In this document: positions 43,501-51,224 of the stretch, piece after piece | Position numbering within the stretch: the stretch's first letter is position 1 | How the letters are laid out: the number at the start of each line of letters is the position of its first letter | Translations under genes and position numbers: made by a program | Origin: Microbispora siamensis | GTDB lineage: Bacteria > Actinomycetota > Actinomycetes > Streptosporangiales > Streptosporangiaceae | Assembly: GCF_016863095.1 (NCBI RefSeq) | Contig: NZ_BOOF01000060.1 | Span: 1 to 55,613 of the forward strand | Length of the DNA stretch: 55,613 bases | Direction: 5' to 3' | Notes under the pieces: model-generated | Databases searched by the model: none | Told to the model about the DNA's origin: nothing | Seen by the model: only the letters and a program-made list of their open reading frames with translations

Positions 43501-44936
43501 AGGCGCTGATCGTCGCCCAGGCCGACCTCAGGCACGGCCAGGCCTCCCTCGGCCAGGCGCTCGGGCACCTCTTCGAGCACGTCGCGGCGTTCGGGCCGTA
43601 CGCGCATCTGGAGCTGCGCCCGCTGCTCGGCGTCACCGCAGTGACGCCGTGGCCCGCCCACGTCGGCTGGCCCGAACCGGCGGAGGCGGCCGCGTCGGTG
43701 GCCGCGGAACTGTCCGCCCGCTCCAGTGGACCGCCGCCGGATCCCGCCGCCCTGGTCGGCCGGGTGCTGCCGGGAGACGTGGCCGCGCTGCTTGACGCCT
43801 TCGCCGCGGAGATGGCCGACATCCGCGTGCCCGGGGAGAGCGCGCTCAAGAACGCCGCGAGCCGGCTGTCGGCCTCGCTGCGGACCTTCCAGGACGCGCT
43901 CGACGGCTGCGCCGAGGACTACCGGCTGGAGCACGACCCCGCCGGCGTCGTCATGGTCTACGTCAGCGACGAGGGCGGCCGCAATCCGGTCGCGGCGTTC
44001 GCCCGGCGGGTGGCGGACCGCGTCCAGGAGCAGGGGATGCTGATCGAGGAGCGGGAGCGGACGGTGCTGGAGGACGAGTTGCTCACCGCGCTCGCCCAGC
44101 AGGTGCACGACCGGGTCCGCACCGCACGCGACCTGGTGCGGGGGATGAACGAGGACACCCGGTCACGGCCCATGTCGTCCGGCACCAGGATCGGCATCCG
44201 ATGGGGGCGCTCCGAACGGCTGAACGACCGGCAGGTCGCGGTCTCGCGGCTCCTCGACCGGGATGCGCATGGGCTCGGCGCGGCCGGGCTGGGCGAGCTG
44301 CGCGGCCTGCTGCGGGAGATGATCCGCGACTACCGGGCCGCCCATCCGCGTGCCACGTACAAGCAGGCCCTGGCCGACGTGCTCGACTACCGCACCTGGT
44401 ACGGCTTCGAGCTGGTGCTCGCCGTGCCGGGGGAGAAGGAGGTGAAGCTCACCCGGGCCAAGCACGAGGAGATGTCCGGCGGGGAGAAGTCGGCGGCCAT
44501 CCACCTCCCGCTGTTCGCCGCCGCCAACGCCCTCTACTCGTCCGCCAAGCCCACGTGCCCGCGGATGATCGCGCTGGACGAGGCGTTCGCCGGCATCGAC
44601 GACCGGTACAAGCCCGAGCTGCTGGGCCTGACCGTGAAGTTCGGCCTCGACCTGTTCATGACCGGCCACGACCTGTGGGTCCATTTCGACACCGTGCCGA
44701 TGGCCGCGCACTACGACATGCACCACGACAAGAGCGCCCACGCGGTGTCGGCGATGCTGATGCTCTGGGACGGCGCCCAGACCATCGACGCCGACGCCGG
44801 TTTCTCCGGCAACGAGGAGCTGGCCGAGACGCTGCTCGGCTTCCGCCCGGGCCGCCGCGCCCCCGCCCTCACCGAAGGCACCCTCCTCGCCACGGACGAT
44901 CACGAGAAGGTCGTGGACATGGAGGATGAGGTATGA
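40581..44936 (+). CDS. jetC: Wadjet type I subunit JetC, SMC-like ATPase (TIGR02680)
   Basis: A 1451-residue SMC/MukB-type ATPase that extrudes plasmid DNA loops. Walker A is GHNGSGKT (G37-T44). The C-terminal head holds the signature MSGGEKS (1298-1304) and Walker B MIALDEAFAG with D1333 and E1334. Between lie long Ala/Glu/Arg-rich coiled coils (about 280-470 and 860-1050) separated by a globular hinge-like region (about 590-770). All ATPase motifs are intact. A Q-loop candidate is RGQEAEYGYVW near residues 79-89. Translation is coupled to jetB and jetD by 4-nt overlaps. Confidence 0.95.
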   Translation: MTPPPDRFQPTRAGVINVWDYVDEEFAFADGRLVLRGHNGSGKTKALEVLFPFILDGVADARRLDPFSGENRTMKSNLLYRGQEAEYGYVWMEFARREIGAEPAETDETVTLIIGIRAHRHRDGVRTSFFVTDKRLGVDFGLLAPDSRPLTERQLKAVLGPDAHSETATQYRDAVDARLFGLGRERYTQLLDLLLALRRPLLAKDLDPDKVSATLTSGLSPIDEELVDQAARDFENLAAVQKQFDDFAVADAAVRAFLTDYVAYLRTHAKARLARIQTEMDGAVEHARTLVRAEEARKRAAAAREAASEAATAAEAEREGLERRLTALRADDAYRARSELDLRRRQIAKTGEEIERERARLADGAEHLTALEGEAGELAERLEGARAAIVRHATDLADAAERAGVSHDGDGPADTGEDLLTTARARATARRDDVAKVRDEIARVAGAERDRLRAETDLDKADKDVEERESRCEAADAALATARRLAREVLDAWAARWARSSEPSGDVPPGDVDGGGPEDDEAVAGPADVEALAEALAHAGDAGAPSLAEVYSVRTEERRTEAARSAERLSARVRDLAAGLVRLRREREEIAAERDEAPPHDDRRTADRDGRPGAPLWRLVRFADDLDEKEAAGLEGALYGAGLLTAWVHPEARHTRDAVEVLESDGYLLPLPEESRPTGRTLADVLVPEEQDLVPAAVVADVLRSVAVSDTITPCRDQQGGPAPTVTGRAQFALGLLLGARPKPSPEYIGATNRANRRAARLAEYDEMIGETSRAHEDAERDLARANRRLEDFARARRELPPATAVVEAVTRVSQESALLAQARSALADRRRDLDAAVAQVDAARRRLRQVAAERSMPVAEQEVDAVARAVDDFLTTAQRLHDGRERAASEERDLASRQAAIARQRERHDADSRALEDKEREHRADAEELRAGEEALDAPLREVLAQIDEAERRLAEVRGRCEEHAATAARENEALIVAQADLRHGQASLGQALGHLFEHVAAFGPYAHLELRPLLGVTAVTPWPAHVGWPEPAEAAASVAAELSARSSGPPPDPAALVGRVLPGDVAALLDAFAAEMADIRVPGESALKNAASRLSASLRTFQDALDGCAEDYRLEHDPAGVVMVYVSDEGGRNPVAAFARRVADRVQEQGMLIEERERTVLEDELLTALAQQVHDRVRTARDLVRGMNEDTRSRPMSSGTRIGIRWGRSERLNDRQVAVSRLLDRDAHGLGAAGLGELRGLLREMIRDYRAAHPRATYKQALADVLDYRTWYGFELVLAVPGEKEVKLTRAKHEEMSGGEKSAAIHLPLFAAANALYSSAKPTCPRMIALDEAFAGIDDRYKPELLGLTVKFGLDLFMTGHDLWVHFDTVPMAAHYDMHHDKSAHAVSAMLMLWDGAQTIDADAGFSGNEELAETLLGFRPGRRAPALTEGTLLATDDHEKVVDMEDEV

Positions 44937-46228
44937 CCGACCCTGAGGCGGTGAAGCGCTACCACGCACCGGAGTACCAGCGCCTGCTCCGCGCCGCGCG
45001 GCGCCGCCTGGAGAACAACGGCGGCAGCCTGGACGGATCGGTCGGGGTCAGCAATCCCGACGAGGCGGAACGCAACGCGATCATCGGTATCACCGGTCGC
45101 CATCGCGGTCTCGGGGTCGGTCGCGCCTCCGTGACGCTGCGCGAACTCGACGCAGTCGTATACGCCGGCACCGGGCTCACTCTCGCCGGGCTGCTGGAGA
45201 CGATGAACGGCCCGTTGGCCGACCGGCCCGCCGAGGCCGCCCGAGATCTCGCCGCCCGACGTCAGGCACTGCGGCCCGCGGAGGAGAGCCCACTGTATGA
45301 GAGCGCCGAATGGTTCCGCACCTGGCTGGGTGTGTTGAGGCGTAACGGCATGGTGGGCAGGCTCATCGCGCGGCCGGAGACCGTCGGCGTGCTCGCGCAG
45401 GCCGTTCGAGTTCTGGAGTCCCTGGAGGCCCGTTCCGAGGGCCGCGCGCCCGTCACCCTTGCCGGGCTGGCAACCGAGGTCACCGACGACCCCAAGGCCC
45501 TCAACCATCGGACCACCCTGTCCACCCTGGTTCTGCGGGCGCTCGCGATCCGCCACGGCGTTCCGCTCCCGAGCACGGCTGAGGAGCGCCGCGATCTGTG
45601 GGACCGCTACGAGGTGGTCGTCGACGACCTCGCCAGCCGGATCCTCGTCCTGAACCTGCCGGCGGAGGGCGAGGGGCTGGGGGAGTGGCTGACCGGTGCC
45701 GCCCGATTCGGTACGCCGTTCCAGGTCACGCTCCACCAGCTCGGCACCTTCTCCATCGCACTGCGCGCACCGGTCGTCCACGTGTGCGAGAACCCGGCCG
45801 TCCTGCGGCGTGCGGCCGCCGAGCTGGGACCGGAATGCCCGCCCCTCGTCTGCACCGAGGGACGTCCCTCGACGGCCTTCCACCGGCTGGCGGCGATCGC
45901 CGTACGCGGCGGGGCCCGCCTGCGTTACCACGGCGACTTCGACTGGCCGGGAGTGGACATGGCCGGTGCCGTCGCGCGGCGTCATGGCGCGGAGCTGTGG
46001 CGTATGACCGCAGCCGACTACCTCGCCGGTCTGGCCAGCGCTGTGAAGGCCGGCGCTGCGAAGGCCGATGACGGGGACGCCGGTGACGGTGAGGGGCGCG
46101 TCGCGCTCACCGGGAGGCCGGTGCCCACGCCCTGGGATCCCGCCCTCGCGGACGCGATGCGTGAGCAGGGGAGCCCGGTCTACGAGGAGGCCGTCGCCGA
46201 CTCCCTGTTGGCGGATCTGCGGGGGTGA
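44933..46228 (+). CDS. jetD: Wadjet type I nuclease subunit JetD (TIGR02679/DUF2399), Toprim
   Basis: A 431-residue protein. JetD is the topoisomerase VI-A-like subunit that cleaves DNA when the JetABC motor has fully reeled in a small circular plasmid. An N-terminal arm domain is followed by the Toprim domain with metal-binding E286 (VHVCENPAVL) and D335/D337 (YHGDFDWPGVD). All acidic residues needed for cleavage are there. The C-terminal part includes an Ala/Lys/Asp-rich insertion (SAVKAGAAKADDGDAGDG). ATG 44933 overlaps the jetC stop. With this gene the operon is complete. Confidence 0.93.
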   Translation: MTDPEAVKRYHAPEYQRLLRAARRRLENNGGSLDGSVGVSNPDEAERNAIIGITGRHRGLGVGRASVTLRELDAVVYAGTGLTLAGLLETMNGPLADRPAEAARDLAARRQALRPAEESPLYESAEWFRTWLGVLRRNGMVGRLIARPETVGVLAQAVRVLESLEARSEGRAPVTLAGLATEVTDDPKALNHRTTLSTLVLRALAIRHGVPLPSTAEERRDLWDRYEVVVDDLASRILVLNLPAEGEGLGEWLTGAARFGTPFQVTLHQLGTFSIALRAPVVHVCENPAVLRRAAAELGPECPPLVCTEGRPSTAFHRLAAIAVRGGARLRYHGDFDWPGVDMAGAVARRHGAELWRMTAADYLAGLASAVKAGAAKADDGDAGDGEGRVALTGRPVPTPWDPALADAMREQGSPVYEEAVADSLLADLRG

Positions 46229-46287
46229 CATCGCACGAGGGGCGGTCGTACGTTGACCTCCGTGGCCTGCGCGACGAAGGAGTCACC

Positions 46288-47982
46288 GTGAGCGAGACGA
46301 CCAGCACCCATGTCTTCAGGGAAGCCCGCGACCTGCTGCTCCGCTTGAGGGAGGAGCCCGAGCGGGCGGCACGCGAGTTCGCCTGGCCCGTCTTCGGCGA
46401 CAGGTTCAACTGGGCCACGGACTGGTTCGACGCGATCGCCCGGGGAAACACCCGTACGGCGCTGTGGATCGTGGAGGAGGACGGCTCCGAGCGTCGCTAC
46501 TCCTTCGACGAGATGGCCCGCCGCTCCGATCAGGTGGCGGCCTGGCTGGCCGCCCAGGGGGTCGGCAAGGGCGACCACGTGCTGCTGATGCTCGGCAACC
46601 AGGTCGAGCTGTGGGAGTCGATGCTGGCCGTGACGAAGCTCGGCGCGGTGATCATGCCGGCGACCACCGCCCTGGGCGCCGCGGACCTCGCCGACCGGGT
46701 GGCGCGGGGACGCGTCCGGCACGTCATCGCCAACGCGGCCGACACGCACAAGTTCGACGGCGTGCCGGGAGAGTACGGCCGCGTCTGCGTGGGCGAGGCG
46801 GCCGGGTGGCTCCGGTACGGCGACGCCTACGCGATGCCGGAGCCGGATCCGTTCGAGGCCCGGACCTCCCCCGGCGACCCGCTTCTGCTGTACTTCACCT
46901 CGGGGACGACGAGCAGGCCCAAGCTCGTGCGGCACACCCAGGTGTCCTACCCGGTCGGGCACCTGACGACGATGTACTTCATCGGGGTGCGGCCGGGCGA
47001 CGTCCACCTCAACATCAGCTCGCCCGGCTGGGCCAAGCACGCCTGGAGCTGCTTCTTCGCGCCGTGGAACGCCGAGGCGACGGTGTTCGTGCACAACTAC
47101 TCCCGCTTCGACGCCGCCGCCCTGCTCGGGCAGATCCGCCGCGCGGGGGTCACCACGTTCTGCGCGCCGCCCACGGTCTGGCGGATGCTCATCCAGGCCG
47201 ACCTCGGGGACGGGCCGGGCAGTCTGCGTGAGGCGGTCGCCGCGGGGGAGCCGCTGAATCCCGAGGTTATCGCCCAGGTGGAGCGGGCGTGGGGGCTGAC
47301 GGTCCGCGACGGCTACGGTCAGACCGAGACGACCGCGCTGATCGCCAACACGCCCGGCGCGCCCGTGAAGGCCGGATCGATGGGCCGCCCCCTTCCCGGC
47401 GTCCCGGTCGTCGTCGTCGATCCGGTGACCGGGCGGCCGGCGGACGAGGGTGAGATCTGCCTCGACCTCGCCGCCCGCCCGGTCAACCTGATGACCGGCT
47501 ACCTGGACGGCGAGGAGGGAGCCATGTCCGGGGGCCTGTACCACACCGGCGACGTCGCGGTCCGCGACGCCGACGGCTCGATCACCTTCGTGGGACGCAC
47601 CGACGACGTGTTCAAGGCGTCCGACTACAAGATCTCGCCGTTCGAGCTGGAGAGCGTGCTCATCGAGCACCCCGCCGTGGCCGAGGCGGCGGTCGTGCCC
47701 GCCCCCGATCCGATCCGCCTCGCCGTGCCCAAGGCGTACGTGGTGCCGGCCGCGGGCTGGGAGCCGAACCGGGAGACCGCCGCGGCCATCCTGCGGCACG
47801 CCCGTGAGAGGCTCGCGCCCTATCAGCGCGTGCGCCGGATCGAGTTCGCCGAGCTGCCCAAGACCATCTCGGGGAAGATCCGCCGGGTCGAGCTGCGAGC
47901 CAGGGAGAGCGACGCGGCGGAGGCCGGCGCCCCGCCGTCCGGGGAGTGGCGGGACGACCAGTTCCCCGAGCTGCGGGGCTGA
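46288..47982 (+). CDS. AMP-forming acyl-CoA synthetase (medium-chain/ACSM-like)
   Basis: A 564-residue ANL-superfamily ligase that activates a carboxylic acid with ATP and transfers it to CoA. Motifs: phosphate-binding YFTSGTTSRPKLVRHT (from about residue 202), GYGQTETT, YHTGDVA, GRTDDVFKASDYKISPFELE, and catalytic K530 in KTISGKIRR. The N-terminus (FNWATDWFDAIARGN, ALWIVEEDG) resembles ACSM-type medium-chain or aromatic acyl-CoA synthetases. GTG 46288 has GAAGGAG 6 nt upstream. The open frame also reaches back to the jetD stop, but without a ribosome site. It may share the jet transcript through read-through, yet has no evident role in defence. Confidence 0.9.
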   Translation: MSETTSTHVFREARDLLLRLREEPERAAREFAWPVFGDRFNWATDWFDAIARGNTRTALWIVEEDGSERRYSFDEMARRSDQVAAWLAAQGVGKGDHVLLMLGNQVELWESMLAVTKLGAVIMPATTALGAADLADRVARGRVRHVIANAADTHKFDGVPGEYGRVCVGEAAGWLRYGDAYAMPEPDPFEARTSPGDPLLLYFTSGTTSRPKLVRHTQVSYPVGHLTTMYFIGVRPGDVHLNISSPGWAKHAWSCFFAPWNAEATVFVHNYSRFDAAALLGQIRRAGVTTFCAPPTVWRMLIQADLGDGPGSLREAVAAGEPLNPEVIAQVERAWGLTVRDGYGQTETTALIANTPGAPVKAGSMGRPLPGVPVVVVDPVTGRPADEGEICLDLAARPVNLMTGYLDGEEGAMSGGLYHTGDVAVRDADGSITFVGRTDDVFKASDYKISPFELESVLIEHPAVAEAAVVPAPDPIRLAVPKAYVVPAAGWEPNRETAAAILRHARERLAPYQRVRRIEFAELPKTISGKIRRVELRARESDAAEAGAPPSGEWRDDQFPELRG

Positions 47983-48028
47983 CCGGTCCGCCCCTCTGGC
48001 CGACCGCGCGGAGCCGGGGCCGGAGCGG

Positions 48029-48916
48029 TCACCGCGCGCCATGCGCGAGGAGGCGGGCGACCGGCTCCTCGGTCAGCCCCACGACGCCGTCGAAGTCCGT
48101 CGAACGGCTGACGGCGGCCCACCGCTCGGCTTCGGCGGCGCGGGCGCGGGACGCCTGCTCGGCCATGCGCAGCGCATCGGAGCCGAGCAGCAGCCGCAGC
48201 GGCGGCTCGTCCACGTCGACCAGCCCGGCGATCACCCTGGCCGCCCGCCGGGGGTCGCCTGGCTGGGCGCCGTCCACCGCGCGCCGGTAGGCGTTGATGC
48301 GGCCGACGGTCTGCTCGTAGTCCGCCCCCACCGGCGGGATGCGCATCGACGAGCCACCCCAGTCCGTACGGAACCCGCCGGGCTCGACGATGACCACGGT
48401 GATCCCGAGCGGCCTGACCTCGCTGTTCAGCACCTCGGAGAACCCCTCGACGGCGAACTTGGCCGCCTGGTAGGCGCCGAGCCCCGGCGTTCCCCCGACC
48501 CGGCCGCCGACGGAGCCGATCTGCAGGATGTGACCGGACCGCTGCGCGCGCATCACCGGGAGCGCGGCCCTGGTCATGGTGACGACGCCGAACAGGTTGG
48601 TCTCGAACTGCGCTCGGAAGTCCTCGTCGGAGGTCTCCTCGATGGGCGAGGAGTTCGCGTAGCCCGCGTTGTTCACGAGAACGTCCAGCGAGCCGAACTC
48701 CTCGACGGCCAGCCGTACGGCCCGCTGCGCCGCCGTCGCGTCGGTGACGTCCAGCGCGACGGCGCGCGCCCGGTCGCCGTGGGCGCGGACGAGGTCGTCC
48801 AGCCCTTCCGACCGGCGGGCGGTGGCGACGAGGCGGTCGCCGCGTTCGAGCACCTCGCGGGCCAGCGCGCGTCCCAGGCCCCGGGACGCGCCGGTGATGA
48901 GCCATGTCCTCTGCAT
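48029..48916 (-). CDS. Short-chain dehydrogenase/reductase
   Basis: A 295-residue classical SDR. The cofactor motif is TGASRGLGRA (TGxxxGxG) with VATARRSEGL, which suggests NADP(H). VNNAGYANSS, the catalytic Ser in QIGSVGG and YQAAK (Tyr-x-x-x-Lys) complete the active site. The C-terminal third matches oxidoreductases that act on ketones of secondary metabolites. AAAGGAG precedes ATG 48916. It is 25 nt downstream of the MFS gene, hence the second gene of that operon, under the TetR regulator at 50579. Confidence 0.92.
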   Translation of the reverse strand: MQRTWLITGASRGLGRALAREVLERGDRLVATARRSEGLDDLVRAHGDRARAVALDVTDATAAQRAVRLAVEEFGSLDVLVNNAGYANSSPIEETSDEDFRAQFETNLFGVVTMTRAALPVMRAQRSGHILQIGSVGGRVGGTPGLGAYQAAKFAVEGFSEVLNSEVRPLGITVVIVEPGGFRTDWGGSSMRIPPVGADYEQTVGRINAYRRAVDGAQPGDPRRAARVIAGLVDVDEPPLRLLLGSDALRMAEQASRARAAEAERWAAVSRSTDFDGVVGLTEEPVARLLAHGAR

Positions 48917-48941
48917 GATGTCTGTCTCCTTTGGGTGATTT

Positions 48942-50375
48942 TCAGCGCGCCGCGCCCGCCGGGACCCGCTCGGCCGCCTCGACGGCGGACGCCGTACGGC
49001 GGCGCGCCCCCGGGACCAGCAGTGCCACGGCGACGGTGGCCGCCAGGGTCACGGCCAGCACCAGGAAGGCGGTGGTGAAGCCCGACTCGTACGGCAGGCC
49101 GTCGGGGCGCAGGTGGCCGGTGACGATGGAGCTGACGACGGCGGTGCCGACGGACCCGCCGATGGTGCGGATGTTGGTGTTCATGCCTCCGGCGACGGCG
49201 GTCTGGCCGGCCGGCACGCTCTGCACGATCAGGTTGGTCATCGAGGCGTAGGCCAGGCCGAGGCCGAGCCCGAACACCGCCGTGGCGGCGGCGAGCTGCC
49301 ACGGCCGGTCGTGCCAGAGGGCGACGCCGGCGCTCGCCAGCGCGCCGAGCGCGCACCCCCACACGAGCTGGGCCTTGACCCCGGCGATGCGCGAGATGGG
49401 GCCGCTCACCGTGCCGGCGACGGCCATCGTGACGAGCATGGGCAGCATCAGCAGCCCTGCCTCGGTCACGCTTGATCCGAAGCCGTAGCCCGTCACGGCC
49501 GCCGGCATCTGCACGAACAGCGGCAGGAAGGCGTACGAGGCGAACATGCCCGCGCCGAACAGCAGCGCGACCAGGTTGGTCGTCCACACGGCCGGAAGCC
49601 GCATCATGCGCATGTCGATCAGCGGATCGCGCGAGCGCAGCTCGACCGCGATCCATGCGGCGAACAGCACCACGGCGGCGGCGAGCGGTGCGATCACGGC
49701 GGCCGAACCCCAGCCCCAAGAGGTCGCCATGCTGAGCGGGACCAGCAGCGCCACCAGCCATCCGGACAGCAGCGCCGCGGCCGCCCAGTTGACCCGGCCG
49801 GGCGTGCGCACCGGGGACCGGGGAACGTGGCGGTACGCCAGGAACGCGGTGGCGACGACGATGATCGCTGGAATCCAGAACAGCCAGCGCCAGCCGAGGG
49901 CGTCGACGATCGGGCCGGCGAGCACGATGCCGACGCCGCCGCCGACGGCGATGACCGCGGACAGGACGCCGACGATCGAGGGGACGCGCGAGGCGGGGAA
50001 CTCGTCACGGACGATCCCGAACGAGACGGGGAACACGGCCCCGCCCAGCCCTTGGACGACCCGGCCGACGATCAGCACCCCCACGTTGGGGGCGATGGCG
50101 GCGACGAGGCAGCCGAGCGCGATGGCGGCCAGCGCGACGAGCAGCGTGCGGTCCTTGCCGATCATGTCGGCGATCCTGCCCATGAGGGGAGTCGCGACGG
50201 AGGCGGACAGCAGCCAGGCGGTGAGCACCCAGGTCACCGTGCTCTGGCCGGTGTGCAGGTCGTGCTGGATGGTGGACAGCACCGGGCTGACCAGGGACTG
50301 CAGCATGGAGAACGAGGCCGTGGCGGCTGCCAGCGCGAGGAAGGTCAGCCGTTGCGGCGAGGTGGTACGTGACAT
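48942..50375 (-). CDS. MFS drug-efflux transporter (DHA2-like)
   Basis: A 477-residue membrane protein with about 14 helices. The first helix region reads FSMLQSLVSPVLSTIQHDL. Motif A-like LMGRIADMIGKDRTLL, motif B LIVGRVVQGLGGAVFP and motif C-like VIAVGGGVGIVLAGPIVD follow. ATG 50375 is preferred: GAAGG stands 6 nt before it. A second ATG at 50381 touches that ribosome site, and longer upstream starts lack one. It is the first gene of the MFS-SDR operon, divergent from the TetR gene. It would export a toxic compound also modified by the SDR, or simply a drug. Confidence 0.92.
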   Translation of the reverse strand: MSRTTSPQRLTFLALAAATASFSMLQSLVSPVLSTIQHDLHTGQSTVTWVLTAWLLSASVATPLMGRIADMIGKDRTLLVALAAIALGCLVAAIAPNVGVLIVGRVVQGLGGAVFPVSFGIVRDEFPASRVPSIVGVLSAVIAVGGGVGIVLAGPIVDALGWRWLFWIPAIIVVATAFLAYRHVPRSPVRTPGRVNWAAAALLSGWLVALLVPLSMATSWGWGSAAVIAPLAAAVVLFAAWIAVELRSRDPLIDMRMMRLPAVWTTNLVALLFGAGMFASYAFLPLFVQMPAAVTGYGFGSSVTEAGLLMLPMLVTMAVAGTVSGPISRIAGVKAQLVWGCALGALASAGVALWHDRPWQLAAATAVFGLGLGLAYASMTNLIVQSVPAGQTAVAGGMNTNIRTIGGSVGTAVVSSIVTGHLRPDGLPYESGFTTAFLVLAVTLAATVAVALLVPGARRRTASAVEAAERVPAGAAR

Positions 50376-50522
50376 CGACATCCTTCGACAGGAGGAACGG
50401 GCGCGACGAGGCGCGCCGGTGACGCCGTCCCCGGGCACGGGGACGGCGCGTAGTGAAGACGACGATCAGGGCGGCGTTTTACAGGGAAGACACGAACGCG
50501 GATGCCCGCCTGCTAAAGTCGA

Positions 50523-50552
50523 GGCGTGCCTCCACATTAGCGGAGGTATGCC
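50523..50552. promoter_or_regulatory. TetR operator dyad between MFS and tetR
   Basis: GGCGTGCCTCC and GGAGGTATGCC (9 of 11 paired) around an 8-bp AT-richer centre, 26 bp before the TetR start. It probably controls the tetR gene and the divergent MFS-SDR operon. Confidence 0.55.
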
Positions 50553-50578
50553 TCCGGTACAACCTGGGGAGGATCCCG

Positions 50579-51157
50579 GTGAACGAGAAGGCGGCCGAAG
50601 GCCCCCGGACGAGGGTGCGACGCCCCCAGCGCGCCGACGCGCGGCGCAACTTCGACGCGCTGCTCGCCGCCGCGCGCGAGGCGTTCGCCGAACACGGCAC
50701 GCAGGCCTCGTTGGAGGACATCGCCCGGCGCGCCGGGGTCGGCATCGGCACGCTCTACCGCAACTTCCCCACCCGCCAGGACCTGTTCGACAGCGTGTAC
50801 CTGGACGAGATCGACGAACTGTGCAGTGCCGCGGCGCAGGTCGCGGCTCTGCCGCCATGGGAGGCACTGGCCGCCTGGCTGCGCCGGTTCGTGGACTACG
50901 CGGCCACCAAGCGGGCCATCTACGAGGCGCTCAACCGCGACTCGGAGATGATGCGCTCCAGCCGGACGGCGATGTACGAGGCGGGGGAGCCGCTGTTCGA
51001 CCGGGCGCGCGAGGCCGGGGAGGTTCGCGGCGACGTGACCTTCGACGACGTCCTGCGGATGATCTCCGGCATCACCGGAGGCGGGTTCGTCGACGACGAC
51101 CAGCGCGAGCGGGTGCTGGGCATGGCTCTCGACGGCCTCCGGGCCCGCCCGGCCTGA
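50579..51157 (+). CDS. TetR-family regulator of the MFS-SDR operon
   Basis: A 192-residue regulator. The HTH is at about 36-60 (ASLEDIARRAGVGIGTLYRNF), preceded by RADARRNFDALLAAAREAFAEHG, followed by the ligand domain with WLRRFVDYAATKRAIYEAL. The start GTG 50579 has GGGAGG 7 nt upstream. The open frame extends 42 codons further back through the operator region, but that part (with the dyad at 50523) is clearly not coding. The bidirectional hairpin at 51180 ends it. Confidence 0.92.
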   Translation: MNEKAAEGPRTRVRRPQRADARRNFDALLAAAREAFAEHGTQASLEDIARRAGVGIGTLYRNFPTRQDLFDSVYLDEIDELCSAAAQVAALPPWEALAAWLRRFVDYAATKRAIYEALNRDSEMMRSSRTAMYEAGEPLFDRAREAGEVRGDVTFDDVLRMISGITGGGFVDDDQRERVLGMALDGLRARPA

Positions 51158-51179
51158 ATACCGGTGGAGAAACAGGAAT

Positions 51180-51208
51180 GCCGGGCGGGGCCAGCGGCCC
51201 CGCCCGGC
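51180..51208. terminator. Bidirectional hairpin between tetR and the 51225 hydrolase
   Basis: GCCGGGCGGGGCC and GGCCCCGCCCGGC form a 13-bp perfect stem with a 3-nt loop between convergent genes. Confidence 0.85.
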
Positions 51209-51224
51209 TGACGTGCCCGGCGTG

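Noticed and set aside
42090..44108. A 672-codon minus-strand frame within jetC
   Set aside because: Antisense shadow of the coiled-coil region of an intact SMC-like gene.
46180..48042. A 620-codon minus-strand frame opposite the acyl-CoA synthetase
   Set aside because: Mirror of a gene with all ANL motifs; its translation is an Arg/Gly/Pro/His mixture with no domain.
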